Positions 11,110 through 22,494 of a stretch of DNA of 64,000 nt are shown here, one piece after another. This DNA is from Luzula sylvatica (Eukaryota; Streptophyta; Magnoliopsida; Poales; Juncaceae), in assembly GCA_946800325.1 (NCBI GenBank), contig OX326956.1, forward strand, positions 16,471,167 to 16,535,166. Direction: 5' to 3'. The position numbers were made by a program, and so were the translations under genes. Below the pieces are notes generated by a model. That model did not search any database and was not told the DNA's origin. It saw only the letters and a program-made list of their open reading frames with translations. The stretch's first letter is position 1. The number at the start of each line of letters is the position of its first letter.

Positions 11110-11780
11110 CAGCGTGGGCCCGACCGCCCCCAGGGCCAGACACGCGTGGGCCCGACCACCCCCCGGGCCAGGCCCGCGTGGGCCCGAACCCCACTCCCCT
11201 GGCCAGGCCCGCGTGGGCCCGAACCCCACCCCCCCTGGCCAGGCCCGCGTGGGCCCGACCCCCACACCCAACCCCCGGGCCAGGCCGGCGTGGGCCCGAC
11301 CCCCAACCCCCGGGCCAGGCCCGCGCGGGCCCGACCCCCAACCCCCGGGCCAGGCCCGCGCGGGCCCGACCCCCAACCCCCGGGCCAGGCCCGCGCGGGC
11401 CCGACCACCACCCCGTGGGCCAGGCCCGCGCGGGCCCGACCCCCACCCAGCGGGCCAGGCCCGTGCGGGCCCGACCCCCACCTCCCGGGCCAGGCCCGCG
11501 CGGGCCCGCCATCCCCCGGGCCAGGCCCCCACCCCCCGGGCAAGGCCCGCGCGGGCCCGACCCCCACCCCCCGGGCAAGGCCCGCGCGGGCCCGACCCCC
11601 ACCCACCGGGCCAGGCCCGCGCGGGCCCGACCCCTACCCCCGGGCCAGGCCCGCGCGGGCCCAACCCCCACCCCCCAGGGCCAGGCCCGCGTAGGCCCGA
11701 CCCCACCCCCCTAGGTCAGGCCCGCGTGGGCCCGACCCCCCTCCCCCCCGGGCCAGGCCCACGTGAGCCCGACACCCCTC
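11110..11780. repeat. GC-rich 35-bp minisatellite, about 18 units
   Basis: Unit anchors (caggcc) recur at 11169, 11204, 11240, 11281, 11316, 11351, 11386, 11421, 11456, 11491, 11522, 11541, 11576, 11612, 11646, 11682, 11717 and 11754, mostly 35 bp apart. Each unit has the perfect 14-bp palindrome GGCCCGCGCGGGCC followed by a C-rich run, so the minus strand has regular G4/G5 runs. Outer units read GCGTGGGCC while the central ones read GCGCGGGCC. With no A/T-rich stops, five of six frames stay open for 180-270 codons; these are not genes. Confidence 0.95.
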
Positions 11781-11785
11781 CTCTT

Positions 11786-11935
11786 GCGGGCCCGGCCCAA
11801 TTCGGACCAGAGCCGTCCTCTCCACCGCGGGCCCGGCCCAATTCGGACCAGAGCCGTCCTCTCCACCGCGGGCCCGGCCCCACTCGGACCAAGCCCGCCC
11901 CCTTCCTGCTGGCCCGACGCCACTTGGATCGGACC
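11786..11935. repeat. Second GC-rich tandem repeat, 41-bp unit
   Basis: Two identical 41-bp units (11786-11826 and 11827-11867) start gcgggcccggcccaattcgg, and a third diverged unit follows from 11868. It directly abuts the 35-bp array and shares only the gggcccg core, so it arose separately. Confidence 0.9.
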
Positions 11936-12027
11936 TGACTTGCCTGGCCCCACTTTGGGCAGACACATACTACCCACTATACACTACACACAAACATAAA
12001 CACACTTACATAGACGCGCACAAAGAC

Positions 12028-12050
12028 ACACACACACACACACACACACA
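12028..12050. repeat. CA microsatellite
   Basis: An (AC)n tract is followed by acatgcac repeats at 12070-12090. It accounts for the Cys/Val-rich frame on the minus strand. Confidence 0.9.
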
Positions 12051-12299
12051 AAACAAGCAAATACACACCACATGCACATGCACATGCACATATATATAGA
12101 CAACACAAAAACACACATCTCTCCTCGTCCATTTTGCACATGAAGCCTTCTTTTTCGACACTCTCTGAAATTTCTTGTATTGAGATGCCCCGGTTTTATG
12201 TTAAACGATTCGATCATCCATTTTTTTTCATCGCTGCACATTGAGAGAAAATAAATTATATTGAATAATAAAAAAATGTATTGGAATTGTTTAGAAAGG

Positions 12300-13110
12300 A
12301 ATAAGATTGAAATTTACCTCTTGTACAGGGGTTTGCAATTGATTAAACTCAAATAACCTAAGTCATCGAGTTTGTAATTGATTAATTTGCCCTATTCTCC
12401 TGAACCAATATGAAGATAATTAATATTTTGTAGAAAATAAATAAATTATTAATTGGTTTTGTTTTGAACCTGATCGAGTTTGATTTGTTGTTTAGTTTCC
12501 TGCATCACTATTCCTCCTTTAAAATCTGATTGTTGTCTTCTGATTTTTGAGTAACATTCTTGGAGAGCTTAATCGAATGTCTCGATTCGAACTCGTTTAA
12601 GAGAATTGGCCACCATTGATTATAACCCTGAAAACACATAATGAAATCAATAATGTACATGTACAGAAATTCCCTCTAATTTAGTAACAAAAAATCATGT
12701 ACATCAGCAAAAAATCCTCTTCTTCAATACATAGAAGAAAAGAACAGAAAGGAAAAAAGAGAAGATTAAAAAAAATAACCTATTGCCAAGAAGTGCATGG
12801 AGTTGAATTTTGTGACGCTCTAAAGCTCTGTTGCATCGAGATGAAATCTTTTGGCCTGAAATGACCTCTTCGAGGCTGTTCTCGAAGGAACTCACCAAAT
12901 CTATGCACCAATTGTGAAAATCAATTAGATCAAATAATTACCAAAATAGATTGGATTAATTTAGAAAGAGATAAAATTGAAAATAACCTTGTACAGTAGG
13001 CAAATCCTTCTCTGCTTCTTCATCTCGTTCTCATCCAATTCGAAGAGAAGAAATTCTTGTACTAGGGTAATCGAATTCATGTGCAACTCTCACTCATAGG
13101 AATCTTGTAA
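12300..13110 (-). other. Exon-like stretches, unidentified, probably non-functional
   Basis: On the minus strand, 13080-12988 reads from an ATG (MNSITLVQEFLLFELDENEM) and ends at a possible donor AAG|GTTATT. A stretch at about 12898-12781 is open and contains EEVISGQKISSRCNRALER. Another at about 12625-12540 reads GYNQWWPILLNEFESRHS. Direct joining of the first two gives an early stop, so no intact gene can be built. I do not recognise the product. It may be a captured or decayed gene fragment. Confidence 0.25.
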
Positions 13111-13659
13111 ACTACAATCAATCACAAACATAATCAATAATTATGATCAAGAACGAGTTAAAAAGACACTAAATACCAAAGAAAATCGAATTGAAAAACA
13201 AATCCAGCCATTTGCTGTCTTGATTTGGGGGTAATCGAAAAATCACTAATTCCTGTAAAATACAAACAAATGGAGAAGAAACACTTACGTTTTCGTGTCT
13301 GTCCAGTAACGAATCCCACGTCAACCAAAGAAATTGTCCATTGAATAGATCTCAGTCCGCGAGTTAGAGCTCGCCGATTTCACATCTCGTCTCCCAATCG
13401 AACAATCTGAGTACGGAATAGAAGTTGTGTGTTGGTTCTCGAGTATATGGATGCAGGGTTTCGTGGTGGGAGATAATAGAGAAAAAGGGAGAGATGAGAG
13501 AAGAACGAGATTTGTTGTAGAGGAGGAATGGATCTGTTGAGACTTTTGAGAGATTTCTGGTAGAGGAGTATTAATAGATAAATTATACAACACATCTTAT
13601 TGCCAGGTAACGTATTCCCTAAACTCGGTTTAAAATTTAAATTATACGCCATCTCTTTT

Positions 13660-14720
13660 TGACATACTAAGGATCTATCATTAAACTATGCACCGAGTTC
13701 ATTTTGTATAACATTGAAATATTAACGTTGGATTATATTATCTTAACGTTGGGGATTAAGATATTTTAAAAATTTATGACCGTTGGAAGTGAGATTATGT
13801 TAGATAATTCGATTTGTCATATAAATTTGCTATAAACAATATGTTGGATAATTAATTATTCTAAGTACAAATAAAAATAATCATTGCTTTGTTTTATTTT
13901 TCTAAAAATAGAATATATATTTTCACATATATTATATATACAATCTTAAAAAAAATGAAAATGTCTAAAAACATTAATTATTATATGCATAAGTATAATT
14001 GATCAATGATATTTTTTGTTTCCATGCATATTTCATTGATTTTAATTTACTCTGATTCGGAATTCAAATATCAAGACTTCGACATGTAGGATTTTTACAA
14101 TATAATTTAATTTAATTTTGTTTATATTCGATTTTGGATGCTAATATTTAATGTCAAATAACTTTGTAAAAATGCATTACATTTTCAATAGAGCCATATA
14201 CACAGTTTTGTTAGGTAGCCAGCATTGCAAATAATATTTTTTAAGTTTAGTATTAATATTTACAAATAACTGTTTGGGACTTAAGAGACTACAGTCCTCT
14301 TCAAATTTTCACAAAAAATAATATTTACAAATAAAACTCTATATTACATGTAAAGATAGTACCTATTTTTGTGGGATCTTGAAAAAATCCCATCGTACTT
14401 CATGTACCTCACAAAGTGAGAAATAACAAGAAAGAAATAAGTCATGTGGAATAATGTCACAAAATTAATTTTTTTGGAAATGGAAAGAGTGTTACTTTGA
14501 TACATAGTTTTTGAAATAATTACATGATTTTTGCAATAATTAGTGTGATACAGTTTTTGTGTACCCCTAAAATATTTAATTAATTACTCTCATATAATTT
14601 TGATAAAAACAACATGTTCGATCAATTAACTTTATATTGAATATATTGAATTGTCTACAATACATTTTTATCTCTTATTCAAATGACAGAGAAGTATTAC
14701 AAAAAAATATATCTTTATTC
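13660..14720. other. AT-rich intergenic sequence, nothing recognised
   Basis: No coding frame, inverted ends or repeat family was evident. Confidence 0.4.
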
Positions 14721-14726
14721 GACAAA

Positions 14727-15079
14727 TGAGATTAGCATAGTCAATAAATTGCAAATGAGATTAGTATAAATTGCATAAATTGCAAATGAGTTTAGTATAA
14801 ATTGCATAAATTGCAAATGAGTTTAGTATAGTCAATAAATGTCAAATGATATTAGTATAAATTGCATAAATTGCAAATGAGATAGTATAGTCAATAAATT
14901 GCAAATGAGATTGGTATAAATTGCATAAATTGCAAATGAGATTATTATAATCAATAAATTACAAATGAGATTAGTATAAATTGCATAAATTGCAAATGAG
15001 TTTAGTATAGTCAATAAATTGCAAATGAGATTAGTATAAATTGCATAAATTGCAAATGAGATTATTATAATCAATAAAA
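14727..15079. repeat. AT-rich tandem repeat of two alternating ~30-bp modules
   Basis: Module A (agtcaataaattgcaaatga) and module B (aaattgcataaattgcaaat) alternate, together with a shared gagattagtat junction, for about twelve modules. Higher-order units of about 60 bp are visible in the right half. A minus-strand frame (14832-15074) is a by-product. Confidence 0.9.
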
Positions 15080-15599
15080 GTATTATTCATTGTCAACAAT
15101 ATATCTTCTATGTCATTTGCCTTAGCATCCTTAATAAATAAACAAAGTACAATTTAAACCTTTTGTTGTTTTTTTTTTATATTATGAATCAATAATCAAT
15201 ATCACAATAACATATTAAAAAAGAGTATCTCAAAAAGTTAATGAAAGAATTAATCTTCTTTTCAAAATTAAAAATAGATGGAAATAAAAAAATACCAATA
15301 CAGTTCCACAAAATAGAAAAAAATATATACTTAGTATCATGTATAAGTTATAACCCTACAAAAACTCTTAATATCATGTATACCCTGCATAATAAGATAT
15401 ATCATGGACGCCTTTAAGAATAAAAATAAATATACAGTAAAAGTTTGGTGTATTGGAGATCTCCAGTAGATTTAATAAATGGAGAGGATTTTGTATAGAA
15501 GTGGAACATAAGGTATAGACTTAAACCATAATAATAATAATAATAATAATAAAAGCCCTTCATATATCTCATAATTACAAAAATACTCTTGTTATACTT

Positions 15600-16404
15600 T
15601 TATCATGTCTCGGATGTGGCGACGCCTTCCCCGTAATAAGATTTTCTCTGCCTTTTCTTGAGAGGGTGTATGCTTTCGTGTATTCTCTCCATTTCCTGCC
15701 TTCTCTCCATTTCGTCCATCTTCCTTCGCTTGCAACTCCACTTCACCCTCATTCTGCCGAAACAAAAAATGAATTAATTAATTCAAAGAGTACCACAAAT
15801 AAGTTAGATGATTTCGATGAAAAGAAATAAATTGATTAAATTAAATATTGGGAAACAAAATATTGGCATGATTGTTACACTCAGTATTCATCAGTATTAG
15901 CACTAAGAATACTTATCGTTTGCACGGGATTGTCCCTGAGGAAGCATTTACTAGGATTTTTCCTCACCGTACCAGTTTTCCTTTCCGAACCGGAAGTGGC
16001 GGTACCTATCCAAATCAAATGCACACAAAATCAAATTAGATATAATAATTATCAATAATAATTACTGTTTTGATTTTCTTATACCAGCAAGTTAACATAA
16101 CCAAAGGCACAAACTTGTTCACAAAAAAGAATTGATAAAATGAATGATGAAATTAAGCACATCGTGTCCCTATTTAAACAGAAGAAAGTGTAATTATACC
16201 TGAAAAAGGCAGAAATCTGATTCGAGGAGGCACCTCAGATTTAAAATGGTGCGGAATCTGCAATCACCAATTCGAATGGTGTGATATTGGAATTCGTCTT
16301 GGTACTTGAAACATTCGCCGAGACATTTCGTCGAGCAATTGATATGCAAGGATTGCCGAGCATTTTCGTCGAGGCTTCGCCCAAGCCACCAGATTTTGGC
16401 ACCT

Positions 16405-16435
<31 letters not shown>

Positions 16436-16440
16436 GTTTC
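15600..16440 (-). other. Possible small unidentified gene or captured gene fragment
   Basis: Three minus-strand open blocks have usable splice borders. 16410-16203 ends CAG|GTATAA and is open across it (contains LDENARQSLHINCSTKC). 16003-15880 starts after an AG and ends at a stop (contains KNPSKCFLRDNPVQTISILS). 15753-15600 starts after ggcag (contains RKHTPSQEKAEKILLRG). The middle block ends in a stop, so the three do not make one continuous product. No domain was recognised. A CT-repeat at 16411-16434 lies just upstream. 15090-15600 holds only a (taa)n run at 15529-15551. Confidence 0.25.
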
Positions 16441-17944
16441 TCGTCTCTCGCGGGCTAGGTTTTTAGTTTTTACTCTCCGGCTCGATTTTCATGAAAGAGC
16501 AGTCTGGGTGGTCACTTCACTAGGAGACAGAGATCAAATGACAGAGTGAGATGTGTGGTGAGAATGATATTTAATACTAATATTTCTTGAGGATCAATAT
16601 ATATATATATAGAGAGAGTAACTAAAAAATTTGTAAAAGTTCTCTCTATTTTTTGCTTGAGACTTTTTAACCCTCAGATCGCTTCAAGATTTGTGTAAAC
16701 ATGTGTTGTCGTTAATTAAAGATAACTCCGTCCGTCAAAAGTTGAGAGGTCCGTGAAAACCAAACTTCCCCTCTCAAGAGCTGCTCCAGACCTCTCATTC
16801 TCTCTCGACCTTGTAGAGCTGCTCCAGATGGTCCCTCTCGATCCCTCTTCAAAGCTCCAGATCGCGTGCCCCTCTCTCTCGACTCCTCTCCAGATTGTGT
16901 GCTCCCAACGCATAATTAAAAGGATGAGTTTCGTATCCTAAATCCAGACGAGCTCTCTCAATCGATGCCACTCTCTTACCAGTCGACAGTCCAAATCCTG
17001 CCAGTCGGAGCTAATGAGAAATCCAAAGGACACGGAGAGGTTATTCACAAGTACCGAATCTCATCTTTTAGGCGAGTCTCTACTAATTTTACAGTTCTTT
17101 TTAATTAATTGTCACTATTTTGTTAATTATTTTCTCATTCTTTACCATGTAAGTTTGCATTTCGTCAATTACCCTTAATTAGGCCAATTCTGTAATATGA
17201 TCCCATTTGTTTCATCCATTTTATTATCCATATTTATTGGGCAACTTTTCAATTACCCCTAATTAGACTTATATTGTATCAAATTATGCAATTAGGCATC
17301 AATATGTTCTTTTTTATATATTTTCTCGACTTTAGTTATTGGATCCTTCTTAATTATTCTGTAATGCAAAATAGTAATAATCTTGGTTTCCAATTGATGC
17401 CTAAATCACATCAATTTTATTGGTGTGTGCATGCTTCGAATGAGTTGCAAATTTCAATTTCATAGATGCTAGTATGGACTTGACGATGTAGGAGATGGTA
17501 TGCTATAACTCGAGTGATCTCCAATATTTGTAGACATTTTGTGGAGATGGTTGTATGCTAGATGACTAAACGAAATCAATGGATTGAATGTTTGTAAATG
17601 TGTTTTAGTTTTTTCATGAATGTTTAAATTTGAGTTTTTAAGTTTAGCTTTTTTTATTAATGTTAAGATTAGGGTTGAAAGCTTAAGTTTGAATTTTTAG
17701 GGTTTAATGTAGTTTATGGTTGGCGTTAGTTTGAATGTGCATGTGTTAATGTGTGTTGAAGTGTATTGAAGTAAAATGGATAACATATATGTGTAATATA
17801 AGATTACAGGAATATGTATTGGTACCCATCATGTCTTCTATTGTTATTAAATTTAAATTTCCAATCAGTGGTATTTTTAATAAATTTAAATTTACTTAAT
17901 GCGATCATAAATTTGAAATAGTTAGCTCGACCTGATTTACGATC

Positions 17945-18360
17945 TCATATTTCAATACACATTCGATACTCATTTTTAAATACACATTTACATTTAAATA
18001 CACAATACACATTCAATATATATTTGCATTTCAATACATGAACCGGTTCCAAAATGTTGACACACATAACCTGGTGCACACATACATTTAAATACACAAA
18101 ATGTAAGACCATACATGAACCGGTACACACATAACCTGGTGCACACATGTATAAACTTTGACATACACAATTACAAGAAACACATGAATTTGGAAGACAA
18201 TACTTATTTCGGGCAAACCCGGTTCCAAAATGTTGACATTTGATACACATACACATTCAAGCTCTCCAAGCACTCGGCTATCTTGATCGACCTTTTTGAA
18301 ATAACCTTCATTCAAATAATTCTTTCGAATCTCTCGAAGGTCTTGACATTATTGCCTGTA
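17945..18360 (-). other. Low-complexity and exon-like DNA inside the composite
   Basis: 18050-18140 has a duplicated acataacctggtgcacacat motif, and aaatgttgacac words recur at 18050 and 18230. On the minus strand 18345-18250 reads LREIRKNYLNEGYFKKVDQD, coding-like but unrecognised. Similar short open blocks occur on the minus strand at 20945-20910 (ISKKQLRLRNLQ, ending at a GT donor) and 20630-20553 (MRPKDIKLENEDKVEENHID). They may be captured gene pieces. Confidence 0.25.
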
Positions 18361-21313
18361 CAGTCTATGTCCAAGGTTCATGCTCCTAAACGTTCATGAA
18401 ATCACTAAAAAAAACTAAAAACAATAGAAATGACAAAACATAAATAAATCTTCGAGAATACTTGAGAAATACCAAATCATTGATCACAAGTCCGGTACGG
18501 TATATGAATACACTACCCAACTTGGTTCCGACTTCAAAATCCATTATCACATCCAATTCCGAGTATATCAAACTCCTAATCTGAAAATGGGTTCAAAATT
18601 TCAGAAAAAATTAGATAAATTCCCGAAAAAAACTAGGATCAACAATCATTTGAGGAATATTTTAATACAAACCAATTAATACTCGATTAGAAATTAGTAT
18701 CAACAATCTTTAGTGTCGCTGAAGATACAAACTAATTTCATATAAATACTTAATTAATTTCAGTATTTGAGATGAATAAAAACAATTCCAGAAAAGTTCA
18801 CAATTATTCCAATTTCAGATCAATACAGAACTAATTCCCAATTAATATTCAATTGCTTACAATTACGAAAACTCCACCCCCAAATTCACAAAACCTAAAC
18901 CCCAAAAAGTGTGAAACTCACCTCTTAGAACAGATTTTGGGCGACTAGAACAGGTTTTCGTCGAAGAGAGTCGTCCATCGTCCTATATACTTTCCAAGAG
19001 AAAATCCACTTCGCTAGAGCCTCTTCACGCGACCTTAAAACTGTCCAAGATAGAGCCCTCTTCGTCCGACAACAAAGAAGAGCAGCCGTGATTCTGGCTT
19101 GGAGCTCGCTCAATAATAGCCATGGAAAATCGCCACGGAGAGAGAAGAGCCATCGGCAGTAGCCATGGAAAACAACCTCTCTTTTGAGATTCGCTGGAGA
19201 GAGAGAAGAGTGGCTAATTTTTGACGGAAATAACTATGTAACGGGAGGATGTCAAATAATAATTTGCACAGATCTTGACGAGGATCTAGTGGTTTAAAAA
19301 TCACAAGCAAAAAATACAACAAAATTAGGCATCCCGCACTATACAACCCGCACGCATCCCGCATGATGACGTGGCACGTGCGTTCATGCCAAATCAGCAG
19401 AGCTAACGGATGGAGAAAACAAGTTTCTGCGACCCGAATCATCTTAACCCGTTAACCGTAGGAAAGAACCCGTCTAGCACGCTAATGGTTCTTTGGGACA
19501 AAAACTAAAAAGTAATTAATTGTCGGCGAAAAAAGGAATGAATCGGGCCTCTCCCTCTTATCCTGACGGTTCCTCTCTCTCTCTGCGTTCTACGTTGCTC
19601 CAGCTCGCCGCCTCTCTCCACTGTGGCCGCTTTATTTGCTCCGTAACTATGTTTTGTTTCCAAAACAGAGTATTTCGCTGCAGAGGTAAGAAATACTCTG
19701 TTCTTTTTGTTCGTTTCTTATCTAAAAACTTCTTAATCGAATTATAGAATTCAGTTGTATTACGTCCGCTAAATTGATAAAAAAAAACATTTTTTAATAA
19801 AGATGAAAAGAATTCACATCAAATTTGGTGTCTGCATCAATTATGTTAATTCTTCAAAGCCATCTAAAGCAATTCGATACGACAACATTGCAACAGAACT
19901 GACGAGGGAGCCTGTTTGGCGAAAATATTGAAGAAAACTCTCTCTAGGTTATGGAATTGTTTGAGACATTCCTTCTGTCAAGGATATGATCATTCTTGAT
20001 CCATGATCCTTGTGTCGAAAAGGTAAATCATGGACGAAAAGATTGTAAGGAATTGTCTACAAGATACGCATGAATGTAAATATAATTTATATTTTCTCAT
20101 AACATTTCAAAGAATATAATTTATATTTTATACGTCAATACAAAGTTTCTGAATGTAAATATAATTTCAATCATGGGCCACGACGATATAATCTCAAAGT
20201 ACATATAATCTCACTGTAAACCATCTTAATGTACATATAAACTCAAAGTACTTTAATTTAAAGACAAAACTAATTTTACAAAGCCCTGCAAGTTTGTTGG
20301 CCATGACAATATCGAGCTGAGCTGCACGCTCAACAATATTCTTGTACTTCCTCATCGACCGTTGTGAGTAATATCAGCACAATATGTCCCGAACCAAAAT
20401 TTAAATATTGTTAGGGGCTCAATTGTAACTATTCTGAGGATTTGTAGACCACATGTGAAATTTGTGCGTATTTAATTAACTACCTATTGTGCATCATGAG
20501 TTCAGTTCAGAAACATTGTGAACGCGGAATATATTATCAGACCAGTATTCAATATTGGGCATCAATGTGATTCTCTTCAACTTTATCCTCGTTCTCGAGT
20601 TTGATATCCTTTGGCCTCATGCAGTTAGGCTGTAAAAAAATAAAACCAAATTCGCATTAATGTATTAGAATCAAAGAGATCCTTAATATATCTGAAGGGA
20701 CTCGGTATTAATTTTTCTTTGAATAATTGATACTGTCTTAATATCAAATTTGCCTTCCCAAATACAACAATATCATATTTATCAGTTCAGAACATAATTT
20801 CTATCAAATTTACCCATTGATTAATTTTTCCATAAAAATGAATGTTGTAATTAAAGAAAACAACAAGGACCAAAATGTAAAAATAAGAAAAAGTAAGATA
20901 ACCACAAACTTTACCTGCAAATTCCGCAGCCGTAACTGCTTCTTAGAGATCTGAAAATAAAATAGTTTCGAGCATTCTTAATTAGTACAAAATAAACAAG
21001 AGTTTTGGACTTGCATTATCATCGAAAAGCTACCAGGATTGCTCCAAAATCCAAATATGAAATTTGACAAAAGTTGTGTTTTGAGAGGATAAATATGACA
21101 ATTATCAATCTTGGGAGGATACCTTAAAACTTACTTCAGAATAATCTGAAGGTATCTTCAAATTTTCAGCACTAATAATAATCTTCGATTTGCCCAATTT
21201 TGAGTTAGTTACCCTAAATTAATTGATTGAAATCTCCAAGTTTACTCATTTTGATTCAATTTACTCTAAATCGAGCAATTAAGTCCAATATAGTCAAAGA
21301 CAAAATATAAAAC

Positions 21314-21317
<4 letters not shown>

Positions 21318-21371
<54 letters not shown>

Positions 21372-21379
21372 CTTACAGT

Positions 21380-21456
<77 letters not shown>
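21318..21456. repeat. GA microsatellite, two blocks
   Basis: Two long (GA)n tracts, about 21318-21367 and 21385-21456, are separated by an 18-bp spacer. Open frames across them are low-complexity artefacts. Confidence 0.97.
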
Positions 21457-21459
<3 letters not shown>

Positions 21460-21798
21460 GGCTGAAGACGATAGATGCTGGTTGGATTGTTTGGATGAAA
21501 ACGATCACCGGAGAACGGAAATAAATGACTCCGGGGCGACGGTGAGATTTGCAGTTTTTCTTGCCGGAGCCAGAAAATTGATAAAAGCAAATCAGACAAG
21601 AGACAAAAAACGTGATAGATGGTTTCTTTCTTAACGGGTCGGGTAAAAATGTTTTCCTCCATCTGTTTGTTCAGATGACGTGTCAAACACACACATGCCA
21701 CGTCAGCCGCGGGTTGCCTGCGGGATATATTGTGCGTGCTGTCTAAACTTATTGCAAAAAATAGGTACAACTTGTACAAGTTATATAGTTACTCTCTC

Positions 21799-21815
<17 letters not shown>

Positions 21816-21831
<16 letters not shown>

Positions 21832-22494
21832 TTGAACCAATAGATTTATTATTTTAGAGTATAAAACATAAATATGTACATGATAAATCATATTATTTAT
21901 GTGCATGGATGATAATTATGCCTTTACTTTGTCTGAGTGAGAGTTCAGAACATCTGTAACATTTTATTTATTTTGAGATAACATAATATTTTAACTTTCA
22001 ATTGTTTTTTATGAATAGACTTCCAATGAAAAAAAGTAGTAGTGTGGAATAATTTAAGGCAAGAAATTAGATAATGGACTTATTTTCATTTGTAGTCAAA
22101 CACCGAAGGTAATGTCTATTCATCATATATTTGATATTTTTTGTATGAACGGTTGAGATGCCAAAAACACCAATTTCAGTATTTTGCGCATAATACCGTC
22201 CCCAAACCCTTTGATATGGTGTCCTTCAAATTCAAAAAAATATCCTTGATGAGTGACAAAAATGGATTAAGTGGGTTGATTAGTATCGTTAATTGACTCA
22301 ATTAGAAATTAAAAATATTAATTACTATTAACATATTATAAATTATTGACGTGTCAATTAAACATGTTAATTAACGTCTAAGTCGGCGAATTAGAAATGC
22401 TAATTAATTCATCTAACTCTTTTTTGACACTTCGTCAATGATCTTGAAATGAGTTTAGGGAGACACGATATATTTTTCCTCATTCAAATTACCC
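21816..22494. other. AT-rich sequence, nothing recognised
   Basis: No coding sequence or element ends found. Confidence 0.4.

Larger units (their letters stand above)
16606..21815. mobile_element. Composite with related inverted ends, unclassified
   Basis: The left end (16610-16665: tatagagagagtaacta... ...tattttttgc) matches the reverse complement of the right end (21745-21805). An inner segment, 19200-19320, is an inverted match to 16645-16760 (shared words ttttttgcttg, aagatctgtg/aagatttgtg, tccgtcaaaa). The adjoining 19310-19460 is an inverted match to 21625-21760 (gacgtggca, cccgc repeats, acccgtt). So two related elements appear to sit nose to tail or nested. TA-rich flanks prevent reading a target duplication. 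No transposase is seen. Confidence 0.5.

Noticed and set aside
11037..11977. Long Gly/Pro/Arg/Ala-rich open frames on both strands
   Set aside because: They are open in most frames at once because the 35-bp GC minisatellite has no stop codons; no start context, splice sites or domains.
12984..13652. Protein-coding gene on the minus strand
   Set aside because: The two best exons do not join in frame and the longer upstream frames are low in coding character.
14727..15079. Regular ~30-bp repeats resembling a CRISPR array
   Set aside because: Repeats are contiguous modules with no unique spacers, AT-rich, in a plant genome; an ordinary tandem repeat.
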